Shown here: one piece after another, positions 30,027 through 40,110 of the stretch
Position numbering within the stretch: the stretch's first letter is position 1
Layout: each line of letters opens with the position of its first letter
Assembly (NCBI RefSeq): GCF_001514305.1
Contig: NZ_KQ949075.1
Coordinates: 612,092-676,091 of the forward strand
DNA: 64,000 bases
Direction of reading: 5' to 3'
From: Streptomyces dysideae
GTDB taxonomy: Bacteria > Actinomycetota > Actinomycetes > Streptomycetales > Streptomycetaceae
Position numbers and translations under genes: made by a program
The notes under the pieces: model-generated
What the model was told of the DNA's origin: nothing
Seen by the model: only the letters and a program-made list of their open reading frames with translations
Database searches by the model: none

Positions 30027-31262
30027 TCAGACCGTGGTGGCCGGAGAGGTCGCCGGTTCGGTCGCCGGGGCCGGGACCGTGGCCGCGAACTCCTCGGCGA
30101 CCGCGCCCGTGGGGGGCGGGGTGACGGCGGCCATGGCCGTGGTGACGACGCCGGCCGGCTCCCCGGTCTCGTTGACGTTCGTGTGGTCGACGACCTCGCG
30201 GCGGGAGAGCTTCCAGATCGCGGCGCTGGAGGCGACCAGGAAGACGGCGACGAGTGCCGTGCCCCAGGCGCCGAAGCCGGTGACGTACTCGGCGATCGCG
30301 CCGACCATGGCGGCGGCCGGGAGCGTCAGGCCCCAGGCGACGAACATCCGGGTGGCCGTGGACCAGCGGACCACGCCGCCCTTGCGGCCGAGGCCCGCGC
30401 CCATCACCGAACCGGAGACGGAGTGCGTGGTGGAGAGGGAGAAGCCGAGGTGGGAGGAGGCCAGGATGACCGTCGCGGCGCTGGTCTGGGCGGCGAAGCC
30501 CTGCTGCGGCTGGAGGTCGGTCAGGCCCTTGCCCATGGTGCGGATGATGCGCCAGCCGCCGAGGTAGGTGCCGAGCGCGATGGCGACACCCGCGGAGAGG
30601 ATGACCCAGGTGGGCGGGTCGGAGTCGGGGGCGATGGTGCCGCCGGCGACCAGGGCGAGGGTGATGATGCCCATCGTCTTCTGCGCGTCGTTGGTGCCGT
30701 GGGCGAGCGAGACCAGGCCGGCGGAGGCGATCTGCCCGGCGCGGTAGCCCTTCTCGGAGGCCTTGCCGTCGGCCTTCTTGCCGAGGGTGTATGTCAGACG
30801 GGTCGCGAGCATCGCGGCCAGGCCCGCCACCAGCGGGGCGACGACCGCGGGAATCAGCACCTTGGTGACCAGGACGTCACCGTGGACCGCGCCGAAGCCG
30901 GCCGAGGCGATGGTGGCGCCGATCAGGCCGCCCATCAGGGCGTGCGAGGAACTGGAGGGCAGGCCCACCAGCCAGGTCAGCAGATTCCAGAGGATCGCGC
31001 CGACCAGGGCGGCGAAGATGACCTCGGGACGGATGCCGGTCTCGTCGACGAGACCTTTGGAGATCGTGTTGGCGACCTCCACGGAGAGGAAGGCGCCGAC
31101 AAGGTTCAGCACGGCGGACATGGCCACCGCGACCTTGGGCTTGAGCGCACCGGTCGAGATGGTGGTGGCCATCGCGTTGGCGGTGTCGTGGAAACCGTTC
31201 GTGAAATCGAACACGAGTGCGGTTACCACCACAATCGCGAGGATCAGCGAGAAGCTTTCCAT
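30027..31262 (-). CDS. pit: Inorganic phosphate transporter, Pit family
   Basis: A low-affinity, proton-coupled phosphate (or metal-phosphate) symporter of 411 aa with about ten helices. The duplicated PiT signature is visible as FDFTNGFHDTANAMAT (about residues 18-33) and ASAGLVSLAHGTNDAQKTMG in the second half. The C-terminal tail is Ala/Pro-rich. A PHO-box-like direct repeat lies 30-69 bp upstream, so PhoP control is likely. From memory it corresponds to pitH2 of S. coelicolor. Confidence 0.94.
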   Translation of the reverse strand: MESFSLILAIVVVTALVFDFTNGFHDTANAMATTISTGALKPKVAVAMSAVLNLVGAFLSVEVANTISKGLVDETGIRPEVIFAALVGAILWNLLTWLVGLPSSSSHALMGGLIGATIASAGFGAVHGDVLVTKVLIPAVVAPLVAGLAAMLATRLTYTLGKKADGKASEKGYRAGQIASAGLVSLAHGTNDAQKTMGIITLALVAGGTIAPDSDPPTWVILSAGVAIALGTYLGGWRIIRTMGKGLTDLQPQQGFAAQTSAATVILASSHLGFSLSTTHSVSGSVMGAGLGRKGGVVRWSTATRMFVAWGLTLPAAAMVGAIAEYVTGFGAWGTALVAVFLVASSAAIWKLSRREVVDHTNVNETGEPAGVVTTAMAAVTPPPTGAVAEEFAATVPAPATEPATSPATTV

Positions 31263-31291
31263 TTACCCAGGCAATCGTTCGAGGTCATTGG

Positions 31292-31331
31292 CCGGACGAA
31301 CGTAGGTAACCTGGATGAACGGAAGGTGAAC
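31292..31331 (-). promoter_or_regulatory. PHO-box-like direct repeats upstream of pit
   Basis: On the minus strand GTTCACCTTCC, GTTCATCCAGG, GTTACCTAC and GTTCGTCCGG follow each other with 10-11 nt periodicity. This matches the GTTCACC direct-repeat units bound by PhoP in Streptomyces. The first two units fit best. Confidence 0.8.
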
Positions 31332-31363
31332 TGAGGCAGGCCGCACGGTGTCCGGAAGAGGCG

Positions 31364-31384
31364 GGTGTCGCTCCGCCCGACACC
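31364..31384. terminator. Hairpin downstream of the GH25 gene
   Basis: GGTGTCG-CTCCGCC-CGACACC forms a 7-bp stem 22 bp after the GH25 stop, between that gene and the pit promoter. A second GGTGTC at about 31347-31352 allows an alternative pairing. Confidence 0.6.
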
Positions 31385-31406
31385 GCACGGCCCGGACGCC
31401 GCTTGG

Positions 31407-32156
31407 CTAGGAGCCCCGGGCGAACCCCTTCAGCTGGTTCAGGGAGCCGTTGAAGAGATTCTGGTCACCCGGCAGGCTGCCGCTGCCGTTGTCGTACTGC
31501 CAGATCGTCCAGAACGACCAGCCCGCCGGCAGCGTCCCCGCGCTCGAGGAGTTGTAGCGGGCGACCCACAGGGCGTGGTTCGAGGCGAAGGCTCGGCTGG
31601 AGCCGGTGCAGGTGTTCCACCAGTGGGTGGTCGTGTAGATCACCGGCCGGCGGCCGGTCAGCCGCTTCACCTCGTTGCTGAACGACTGGATCCAGCTGAC
31701 CATCTTCTGCTTGCCCAGGCCGTAGCACTTGTGCTTGCTGTACGGGTTGTACTCGATGTCCAGCGCGGGCGGCAGAGTCCAGCCGTCCCCGCTCCAGGCG
31801 CCGCCGTTGCGCACGAAGTACTGCGCCTGCGTCTTGCCGGACGACTTGTTGGGCAGGGCGAAGTGGTACGCCCCCCGGACCAGGCCCGCGTTGCGCGAGC
31901 CGTTGTACTGCTGGTTGAAGTACGGGTTGCGATAGGTGTGGGACTCGGTCGCCTTGACGTAGGTGAACCGGGCGCCCTTGGACTTCGCGCTCTGCCAGTT
32001 GATGTTCTTCTGGTGCGACGAGACGTCGTTTCCCTTGGGCTTGCCGACCGCCGAGGCCGGAATCTCGGCGAGCGCGGTCCACCCCATGGCGAGCGCCGCC
32101 ACGGAGGCCGCGACCACGCGGGAACGGTGACGGGACGGTTTGCGATCACGGGCCAT
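31407..32156 (-). CDS. Secreted GH25 lysozyme (1,4-beta-N-acetylmuramidase)
   Basis: A 249-aa secreted muramidase. The N-terminus is very basic (MARDRKPSRHRSR), followed by a Sec signal helix ending near IPASA. The GH25 domain has GNDVSSHQKNINW with the first catalytic Asp, YVKATESHTY, and PPALDIEYNPYSK with the catalytic Asp-Glu pair, and ends with SFWTIWQYDNGSG. ATG 32156 has GGGGGGAAAT directly upstream. The enzyme would cleave peptidoglycan outside the cell. It is divergent from the aldolase gene. Confidence 0.93.
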   Translation of the reverse strand: MARDRKPSRHRSRVVAASVAALAMGWTALAEIPASAVGKPKGNDVSSHQKNINWQSAKSKGARFTYVKATESHTYRNPYFNQQYNGSRNAGLVRGAYHFALPNKSSGKTQAQYFVRNGGAWSGDGWTLPPALDIEYNPYSKHKCYGLGKQKMVSWIQSFSNEVKRLTGRRPVIYTTTHWWNTCTGSSRAFASNHALWVARYNSSSAGTLPAGWSFWTIWQYDNGSGSLPGDQNLFNGSLNQLKGFARGS

Positions 32157-32352
32157 ATTTCCCCCCGGAATGGCGACGTGCACGACAAATCCCCCAGAGG
32201 TTACTGGAAGATCCGGGCTTCCTCGGCGCTCTCCGGCCAAGCAGTGGGAGCGTGGCGCGTATCCGGGTTCGCGCCCTCCCGGACGTCCGTCTTCCCCCCT
32301 AAAGTGCCCCGGCCCGGCGGCGACTTGAGGCCGCGCCTGGCAGGATCGCGGC

Positions 32353-33084
32353 ATGACTGAGCAGCGGCGGGACCAAGGGGGCGGACGGGGTGCGCGGGAG
32401 GGCGCACAGGGAGTGCCGGAAGCGTGGGGGAGGGGTGTGCGCCCCGAGGAGGCGCGGGCCTGGGACGCCCTGGTCGCCACGGCCCGCCGGACGGTCTCCG
32501 ACGGCCTGGTCGTCGGCACCTCCGGCAACGTCTCGGTGCGCGTCGGCGACACGGTGCTGGTCACGCCGTCGGGTGTGCCGTACGACCGGCTGACGCCGGA
32601 CGACGTGACGGGCGTCGACCTCGACGGCAGTCAGGTTCTCGGCACGCTGGTCCCGACGAGCGAACTCCCCATGCACCTCGCGGTCTACCGCGCCGCCGAC
32701 GCCGGCGCCGTCGTCCACACCCACGCGGTCCACGCGACAGCCGTCTCCACGCTCGTCCGCGAGCTTCCGCTGATCCACTACATGGCCGCCGCCCTCGGCG
32801 GCCCCGTCCGGGTTGCCCCGTATGCGACATACGGCACCGACGAGTTGGCCGAGAACATGCTCCAAGCCCTCACCACCCGCACCGCCTGCCTCCTCCAGAA
32901 CCACGGCACGATCGCCTACGGCACCACCCTCGACCAGGCCTTCGACCGCACGGCCCAACTGGAGTGGATGTGCCACGTCTGGCTGACGGCAAGCTCGGTA
33001 CCGGGCCTGTCACCGACACTCCTGTCGGAGGACCAGGTGGCGGAGGTGGGGGAGCGGTTGCGCGGGTACGGGCAGCGCAAGTAG
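32353..33084 (+). CDS. Class II aldolase/adducin family protein
   Basis: A zinc-dependent aldolase or epimerase fold related to L-fuculose-phosphate aldolase and methylthioribulose-1-phosphate dehydratase, 243 aa. GTSGNVSVRVGDTVLVTPSG (about residues 56-75) binds the phosphate, and VVHTHAVHATAVSTL (about 117-131) holds the zinc histidines, with a third His in CLLQNHGTIAYG. The first ~30 residues are low-complexity and the start could be later. Substrate unknown. Confidence 0.88.
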   Translation: MTEQRRDQGGGRGAREGAQGVPEAWGRGVRPEEARAWDALVATARRTVSDGLVVGTSGNVSVRVGDTVLVTPSGVPYDRLTPDDVTGVDLDGSQVLGTLVPTSELPMHLAVYRAADAGAVVHTHAVHATAVSTLVRELPLIHYMAAALGGPVRVAPYATYGTDELAENMLQALTTRTACLLQNHGTIAYGTTLDQAFDRTAQLEWMCHVWLTASSVPGLSPTLLSEDQVAEVGERLRGYGQRK

Positions 33085-33094
33085 GGCTTCGCCC

Positions 33095-33265
33095 GTGCGC
33101 CGGTTCGTCCGTGCACCGTCCACCTGCGCGCCGGCTGGTCTGTGCACCGGTCTGCCCGGGGCCGGTCCGTCGGTGCGCCGTCCATCCGGGGGCGGGGGCC
33201 GGTCCGTCTGCGCGCCGGTTCCTCCGTGCGCCGTCCATCCGCGCGTCGGTTTGTCCACACGCCGC
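33095..33265. repeat. Degenerate 15-17 bp tandem repeat
   Basis: About eleven imperfect units resembling GTGCGCCGGTYYGTCC or GTGCACCGTCCATCC lie head to tail in the spacer after the aldolase gene. The units differ by point changes, which suggests an old expansion. No coding frame in the block looks real. Confidence 0.7.
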
Positions 33266-33419
33266 CCCTCTCATAGGCCGGTCATCCCTGTCCGCCGCAA
33301 CGGCCCTGACCCACGATGCATCTGTCCGCCAGCGCCGAGCTCCCCCGCGCGCCCACCGCACATCACCCGGAACCGTCCTCCCGCTGGCCGGTCCAGGCGT
33401 CCGCCGGGACACTGGACCC

Positions 33420-34547
33420 GTGCGCACTGTCAGAGCGGCGGCCGCTGCCGTCACCGTGGCCCTGGCCGCCGGCGCGGCGAGTGTCGCCGCCGGGCGGCTC
33501 GCCAGCGATGCCGCGCTGAAGGCGCCGGCCGGCCGGCCCCTGCCCACCGAACCCCGGCTCACCGTGCACGCCACGGCCGCCGGCCAGATCGCGCTCACCC
33601 GTGACCTGGCCGCCCTGCGCCCCGGCACCTACGGCCTCGCCGGCGACGGCTCGCACGCGGTCGTCGGGCCCGTCCTCGACACGGCGCCCCACTCCGCCGA
33701 CACCGTCGTACGCCGCCTGGAACGCGTCACCCACGGCACCCTCCAGCCCGGCGACAAGGTGTGGCTCACCCCGAACGTCCACGTCGGCAACCCCCGCACC
33801 GCCCTCGGCCTGGACCACGCCGACATCGACATCCCGGGCGAACTCGGCACCCTGCCCGCGTGGTTCGTGCCCGGCGCACGGGACACCTGGGTCATCACCG
33901 TGCACGGCCTCGGCCCCACCCGCGAGCACTGCATGAACCTCATGGAGTTCCTGACCCGCCGCCACTTCCCGGTCCTGGCCCTCGCCTACCGCGGCGACCC
34001 CGGCGCACCCCGCTCCCCGGACGGCCTGCACCACCTCGGCGAGACCGAGTGGCGGGACCTGGACGCGGCCATGCGCCACGCCGTGCGGCACGGCGCCAGG
34101 CAACTCGTGCTGCACGGCTGGTCGACCGGCGCCACGATGGCCCTGCGCGCCGCCGCGCACTCGAGCCTGCGCGACCACGTCTCCGGGCTCGTCCTGGACT
34201 CCCCGGTGCTCAGCTGGGAGACCACGCTGCGCGCCCTCGCCACAGCCCGCCGCACCCCAGGCGCACTGCTGCCGCTCGCGGTCCGCGCCGCGCAGGGCCG
34301 CACCGGCCTGCACGCCGACCGCAGCGCCGAGGCCGCCGCCCTTGACCGTCCCACCGTGCCGACCCTGGTCTTCCACGGCCCCGACGACACGGTCGCCCCC
34401 TGGACCCTCACCCGCCGCCTCGCCGCGGCCCACCCCAACCTGGTCGCCCTCAACACCGTCAAGAACGCCCCGCACGGCTGTATGTGGAACGCCGACCCGA
34501 ACGCCTACGAGGAGGCGCTGCGCCGCTTCCTCACGCCCCTGATGTGA
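33420..34547 (+). CDS. Secreted or membrane-anchored alpha/beta hydrolase
   Basis: A serine hydrolase of 375 aa starting at GTG 33420. A hydrophobic N-terminal helix (AAAAVTVALAAGAASVAA) suggests export or anchoring. The nucleophile elbow is LHGWSTGATMAL (GxSxG), with an oxyanion loop VHGLGPTREHC; the acid is in FHGPDDTVAPW and the catalytic His in NAPHGCMWN. The ~100 N-terminal residues before the hydrolase core are not a domain I recognise. Natural substrate unknown. Confidence 0.88.
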   Translation: MRTVRAAAAAVTVALAAGAASVAAGRLASDAALKAPAGRPLPTEPRLTVHATAAGQIALTRDLAALRPGTYGLAGDGSHAVVGPVLDTAPHSADTVVRRLERVTHGTLQPGDKVWLTPNVHVGNPRTALGLDHADIDIPGELGTLPAWFVPGARDTWVITVHGLGPTREHCMNLMEFLTRRHFPVLALAYRGDPGAPRSPDGLHHLGETEWRDLDAAMRHAVRHGARQLVLHGWSTGATMALRAAAHSSLRDHVSGLVLDSPVLSWETTLRALATARRTPGALLPLAVRAAQGRTGLHADRSAEAAALDRPTVPTLVFHGPDDTVAPWTLTRRLAAAHPNLVALNTVKNAPHGCMWNADPNAYEEALRRFLTPLM

Positions 34548-34717
34548 CACCCCGAACATCCAGCCACACCCCCGGTCCCACCGATTCCGTTTAACCCCGT
34601 ACCACTGGCCTGTTCTGGGTCCCTGGCCGCTCGTGAGCCCCCGTGCATTGGCCATCCCTGTCGCCCCTCGTGACATTCCGTTTGGGATTTCGGACCGTCA
34701 ACCGGAAGACTGCACCC

Positions 34718-36127
34718 GTGACGTCCCGTATCCCGCGCGACTCCAGGCTTCGACTCGTCCGCCCGCGACCCCTGGCCGCCGCCCCCCGAGCGATGAACCA
34801 GCGGCGCTCGCGCCGCCCCGAACCACGCCCTCCGGAGGGCACGCCGGCCCAGGCCGAGCTGGCCAGAATGGCTCGCTCAGGTCTGGCCACCGCGGCCCGC
34901 CTCGCCCGCTGGGCCGACACCGCCCTCGGCCCCGGCAGCGAGGGCGCGACCGCCGACGGCAAGGCCACCCTCTCCGACGCCACCGCCGAACGCGCCGCCC
35001 AGGACCTGGACCTGACCGTCGCTCAGGTCCGCGCCGACTGGGACACCGCCCGCCTCGCCGGCCTCGTCGAGGTGCACGGCGACAGCGCCCGCCCCGGCTG
35101 GCGGCTGCGCGCCTGGGACCGCGACGACAGCGCCGTCCTGCGCGGCTGGGTCGCCCTGTTCGACGCCTGGTCGCTCGCCCACCCGGAACCCGCCGACCAC
35201 GGTCCCGGCGGAGTCGCCGAGGTCGTCTCGGCCATGCCGCAGGTGCTCTCCTTCCTCCAGCTGTCCGCCGGCCCCGTGCCGGTCGAGCAGCTCCTGGACC
35301 TGCTGGAGCAGCGCGTCACCGAACTGCGCACCGAACGCTGCGAGATCCCCTACGGCCCGCAGACCGAACCGGTCGCCGAGCCGACGCCGCCCGAGGCCGA
35401 GGACACCCCGCTCGCCCCCCTCCTCGAATGGGCCCTGCACGCCCTCGCCTCCGTCGGCGCCCTCACCTACGGCGACGGCCAGGCCACCCTCACCCCGCTC
35501 GGCAGCTGGGCGGTCTGGGTCAAGCTGGAGCAGATCTGCGTCGCCGCGCAGAGCCCCGCCGGCAACATCGAGCAGGCCGCCGAGGACATGCTGCGCGGCT
35601 GCGCCCAGCTTCGGCCGAAGGCGGCCCGCGACGAATACCGCGCCTGGCTCGCCGCCCGCCCCGTCGGCAGCGCCGTCACCGAACTCCTCGACGCCGCCCG
35701 CGGCGAGGACGCCCTGCTGCGCGGCCTCGCCTTCGAGGCGCTGCGGGTCGTCGGCGCCCCCGCCGAGCCCGACGTACGCTCCGTGGCCGACGAGCCGACG
35801 CTGCGGCCGTACGCCCTGCTGTGGCTGGCCGAGCAGGACGGCTTCGACCCCGAGGACGCGCACGAGATCCTCACCCGGGAAGAGGCCACCTGGCTGTGGG
35901 TCGACACCGCCGCCGCGGTCGCCGACCACGGCGAGGCCCCGCTGCTCGTGCGGCACCTGGAGGCCGCGGTGCAGCCGACCGTGCCCGCGCTCCTCGACGA
36001 GGTGCGCGCCGTCGGCCACCCGCGCACCGTGCAGGTCCTGGTCGCCCTCGCCGCCGCACACCCGGACCCGGCCCTCGCGAAGGCCGTCCGCCGCGCCGCC
36101 TTCCAGGTGCACACCGGGAGGAGCTGA
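34718..36127 (+). CDS. Conserved hypothetical protein, helical-repeat-like
   Basis: A soluble Ala/Leu/Glu-rich protein with no motif I can name; about 469 aa if started at GTG 34718, or 444 aa from ATG 34793 (MNQRRSRRP). A basic N-terminus leads into winged-helix-like and helical segments, with DPALAKAVRRAAFQVHTGRS-like HEAT-type pairs at the end. Codon use is normal for the genome, so it is a real gene. It lies alone between a hydrolase and a convergent VOC gene. Confidence 0.8.
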   Translation: MTSRIPRDSRLRLVRPRPLAAAPRAMNQRRSRRPEPRPPEGTPAQAELARMARSGLATAARLARWADTALGPGSEGATADGKATLSDATAERAAQDLDLTVAQVRADWDTARLAGLVEVHGDSARPGWRLRAWDRDDSAVLRGWVALFDAWSLAHPEPADHGPGGVAEVVSAMPQVLSFLQLSAGPVPVEQLLDLLEQRVTELRTERCEIPYGPQTEPVAEPTPPEAEDTPLAPLLEWALHALASVGALTYGDGQATLTPLGSWAVWVKLEQICVAAQSPAGNIEQAAEDMLRGCAQLRPKAARDEYRAWLAARPVGSAVTELLDAARGEDALLRGLAFEALRVVGAPAEPDVRSVADEPTLRPYALLWLAEQDGFDPEDAHEILTREEATWLWVDTAAAVADHGEAPLLVRHLEAAVQPTVPALLDEVRAVGHPRTVQVLVALAAAHPDPALAKAVRRAAFQVHTGRS

Positions 36128-36140
36128 GCGGAGGCGGTCC

Positions 36141-36554
36141 TCAGCCCTCTATCGCGGGGGCGTACGTGCCGAAGCTCCACACATTGCCCTCGACGTCCCG
36201 GGCCATGTAGTCCCGCGAGCCGTAGTCCTGGTCCGTCGGGGGCATCAGGATCTCCGCGCCGTGTTCCACGGCCCGCCGGTGGTGTGCGTCGACGTCGTCC
36301 ACGACGACGTACACCCCGGTCGTGCCCGCGTCCTTCATCACCTTGTCGAAGGCGCTGCCCGTGCCCTTGGTGCCGAGCATCACCGCGCCGTTGCCCTGCA
36401 CCATCTCGGCGTGCGCGACCGTGCCGTCCTCGCCCTCGTAGACCGCCAGCTCGGTGAACCCGAAGGCCTCCGTGAGCTGCTTGATCGCCGCCTTCGCGTC
36501 CGCGTACACCAGCGTCGGAAAGATGCTCGGACGCCCACCGCCCGTGCCTGCCAT
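36141..36554 (-). CDS. VOC family protein (glyoxalase/bleomycin-resistance fold)
   Basis: A single-domain, 137-aa vicinal-oxygen-chelate protein from ATG 36554 (MAGTGGGRPS). Two beta-alpha-beta modules are visible: SIFPTLVYADAKAAIKQL ... AHAEMVQGNGAVMLG and TTGVYVVVDDVDAHHRRAV ... YMARDVEGNVWSFGTY. PhnB-like relatives bind metals or small ligands; no substrate can be assigned. The adjacent upstream region 36555-36923 is shared with the divergent ABC-F gene. Confidence 0.88.
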   Translation of the reverse strand: MAGTGGGRPSIFPTLVYADAKAAIKQLTEAFGFTELAVYEGEDGTVAHAEMVQGNGAVMLGTKGTGSAFDKVMKDAGTTGVYVVVDDVDAHHRRAVEHGAEILMPPTDQDYGSRDYMARDVEGNVWSFGTYAPAIEG

Positions 36555-36828
36555 ACCGACCACTCCCTCGTGATCACCTGCCGGAAACATCGGCCATCAC
36601 CCAGTCTCGCAGCGCCCACTGACAACGCCCTGCAGACGGAGCTCCGGGCCTTCGGCGGAGCGCCTTCTGCACGCGCTGCCGCGCTCGGGCGCTACCCCAT
36701 ACCCCCCCGCGTGCCGTACGTCACGCCGCCGCAGCGCCACTCCTCGCCCGACCTGGTCAGGAAGGTGCCCGTACTGTCAGGCAAGGTCCGAACACCCGCG
36801 CCCAGAAAAAGTGGTTGCACGGCCCCGT

Positions 36829-36834
36829 TAGACT
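36829..36834 (+). promoter_or_regulatory. Possible -10 box (TAGACT) for a leaderless transcript
   Basis: TAGACT ends 6 nt before ATG 36841, the spacing seen in Streptomyces leaderless transcripts. No convincing -35 box is seen at 17 bp; TTGCAC at about 36815 is too close. Confidence 0.4.
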
Positions 36835-36840
36835 TGGCCC

Positions 36841-36864
36841 ATGGCCATTCTCCTCGCGCATTAG
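36841..36864 (+). CDS. Candidate 7-codon leader ORF upstream of ABC-F gene
   Basis: ATG GCC ATT CTC CTC GCG CAT TAG encodes MAILLAH and ends 59 nt before the ABC-F start. A possible -10 box lies just upstream. Downstream, GGCGGGA (36868-36874) can pair with TCCCGCC (36891-36897) to make a hairpin before the ABC-F ribosome-binding site. Short leader ORFs control several ABC-F resistance genes by ribosome stalling; here this is only an inference from layout. Confidence 0.3.
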   Translation: MAILLAH

Positions 36865-36923
36865 ACGGCGGGAACGTCCTCAGCCGCCCATCCCGCCACC
36901 CCTCCCCGCCCTGGAGTCTGTCC

Positions 36924-38522
<1,599 letters not shown>

Positions 38523-38559
38523 GCACGCCGGCGGCACCCACAGAGGGTCAGCACCGCTT

Positions 38560-38637
38560 GATCGAAGGGGTGATCCACTGCGTATGGATCATTCGGCCGA
38601 TCCGTGATCCATCATCTGTGTGAGATCTCCTCGTACC
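38560..38637. promoter_or_regulatory. Cluster of six GATC sites upstream of gbn
   Basis: GATC occurs at 38560, 38572, 38587, 38599, 38606 and 38634, and again at 38855 just before gbn. The tetranucleotide is rare in DNA of this GC content. From memory, Gbn binds GATC-centred sites, so this may be a self-binding region. It sits between the ABC-F stop and a hairpin terminator. Confidence 0.5.
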
Positions 38638-38661
38638 GAGGTGTGTCCTACATCAATTTCC

Positions 38662-38694
38662 CGGCCGAGCCCTTTATCGACAAGGGCTCGGCCG
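38662..38694. terminator. Hairpin terminator between ABC-F gene and gbn
   Basis: A perfect 13-bp stem CGGCCGAGCCCTT with a 7-nt loop TATCGAC and full complement. It is 140 bp after the ABC-F stop and 203 bp before gbn. Confidence 0.85.
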
Positions 38695-38757
38695 TCGTGC
38701 GTCCCTGACCTGGTACTTCGCGCAAGAACCCGTTCGGCCGTACGGACAAGACTCTGT

Positions 38758-38772
38758 GGAATCACAGATTCC
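38758..38772. promoter_or_regulatory. Inverted repeat upstream of gbn
   Basis: GGAATC-ACA-GATTCC is a perfect 6-bp inverted repeat about 125 bp upstream of the gbn start, in the likely promoter region. The binding factor is unknown. Confidence 0.4.
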
Positions 38773-38896
38773 GCTTGTGGGGACGTGCTCCTGTCGTCAA
38801 AACCTTGTCTCACGGACCTTGCCGAATGGGTGGCCATGAAGCCCTGGAGGGGTGATCATGAGGAGACCAGAGCGCACTTCCCATGAGGAGGCACGG

Positions 38897-39118
38897 GTGG
38901 CCGAGACTCTGAAGAAGGGCAGCCGGGTAACCGGCGCCGCGCGCGACAAGCTCGCGGCAGACCTGAAGAAGAAGTACGACTCCGGTGCGAGCATTCGGGC
39001 ACTGGCCGAGGAAACCGGCCGCTCGTATGGCTTCGTACACCGGATGCTCAGCGAATCGGGCGTCACGCTTCGTGGGCGTGGCGGGGCGACGCGGGGCAAG
39101 AAGGCCGCTTCGTCCTGA
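38897..39118 (+). CDS. gbn: Gbn-type nucleoid-associated HTH protein
   Basis: A 73-aa basic DNA-binding protein. GTG 38897 has a perfect GAGGAGG 5 nt upstream, so the longer frame from 38852 is not used. The N-terminus TLKKGSRVTGAARDKLAADL is followed by the helix-turn-helix SIRALAEETGRSYGFVHRML and a basic tail RGRGGATRGKKAASS. It closely matches Gbn (SCO1839), a GATC-binding nucleoid-associated protein of Streptomyces that affects development and antibiotic production. Symbol given from recall of that protein. Confidence 0.88.
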   Translation: MAETLKKGSRVTGAARDKLAADLKKKYDSGASIRALAEETGRSYGFVHRMLSESGVTLRGRGGATRGKKAASS

Positions 39119-39146
39119 CCCGGACGGCCATCGGCTTCGATGGTGG

Positions 39147-39178
39147 CCACCCGGTCGATCGGCTGATCGGCCGGGTGG
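39147..39178 (+). terminator. Hairpin terminator after gbn
   Basis: CCACCCGGTCGATC-GGCT-GATCGGCCGGGTGG forms a 14-bp stem with one G-T pair, 29 bp after the gbn stop. It also contains two GATC sites. Confidence 0.8.
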
Positions 39179-39259
39179 TTACTGTGCAGTCACTTAGGGA
39201 TGCTCGTAGGGCACTGTTGCTACGGCATCCAGGATGACCGCACCCATCGGAGGCGCCCC

Positions 39260-40072
39260 ATGGCTTCGCCCGAACAGGACGTCGCTCCTGAAGGACCCGC
39301 ACTCGACAAGGACGGCGTACGGCTCACCGTCGACGACGCGATCGCCACGGTGACGCTGACCAACCCGGCCAGGCGCAACGCGCAGAGCCCCGCTCTGTGG
39401 CGGGCGCTCACCGAGGCCGGGCGGCAGCTGCCGGGGTCGGTCCGGGTCGTTGTGCTGCGTGCCGAAGGCAAGTCCTTCTCCGCCGGACTCGACCGGCAGG
39501 CGTTCACGCCCGAGGGCTTCGACGGCGAGCCGTCGTTCATCGACCTCGCGCGTGGCAGTGACGCCGAGCTGGACGCGACCATCGCCGAGTACCAGGAGGG
39601 TTTCACCTGGTGGCGACGGAGCGACATCGTGTCCATCGCCGCGGTGCAGGGACATGCCATCGGGGCGGGCTTCCAGCTCGCGCTCGCCTGTGACCTGCGC
39701 GTCGTAGCCGACGACGTGCAGTTCGCCATGCGCGAGACGAGTCTCGGGCTGGTGCCGGACCTGACGGGCACGCATCCGCTGGTGGGCCTCGTCGGATACG
39801 CCCGCGCGCTGGAGATCTGCGCGACCGGGCGCTTCGTGCTGGCCGAGGAGGCCGTGAGTACGGGGCTGGCGAACGTCGCCGTTCCGGTGGGTGAGCTCGA
39901 CGATGCGGTACGGGATCTGGCCGGGGCGATTCTGGCCGCGCCGCGGGATGCGGTGATCGAGACCAAGGCGTTGTTGCGCGGGGCGCAGAGCCGGGATTAC
40001 GAGGCTCAGCGCGTCGCGGAGCGGGCGGCACAGGCTCGGAGGCTGCGGGACTTGGCGGGCGTCGGCGAATGA
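39260..40072 (+). CDS. Enoyl-CoA hydratase/isomerase family protein
   Basis: A crotonase-fold protein of 270 aa from ATG 39260, with GGAGG 7 nt upstream. The first oxyanion-hole segment is LRAEGKSFSAGLDRQAF and the second VQGHAIGAGFQLALACDLRV; the usual catalytic position region is FAMRETSLGLVPDLTGTHPL, where Glu/Asp differ among subfamilies. It probably acts in fatty-acid or branched-chain catabolism; no partner genes are adjacent. Confidence 0.9.
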   Translation: MASPEQDVAPEGPALDKDGVRLTVDDAIATVTLTNPARRNAQSPALWRALTEAGRQLPGSVRVVVLRAEGKSFSAGLDRQAFTPEGFDGEPSFIDLARGSDAELDATIAEYQEGFTWWRRSDIVSIAAVQGHAIGAGFQLALACDLRVVADDVQFAMRETSLGLVPDLTGTHPLVGLVGYARALEICATGRFVLAEEAVSTGLANVAVPVGELDDAVRDLAGAILAAPRDAVIETKALLRGAQSRDYEAQRVAERAAQARRLRDLAGVGE

Positions 40073-40110
40073 ACCGTTGTTGAAGAGGCGCCCGGCGTCT
40101 GTCGCTGTGC

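Noticed and set aside
38620..38886. 88-codon plus-strand frame before gbn
   Set aside because: It reads through a perfect terminator hairpin and the gbn ribosome-binding site; composition is not protein-like.
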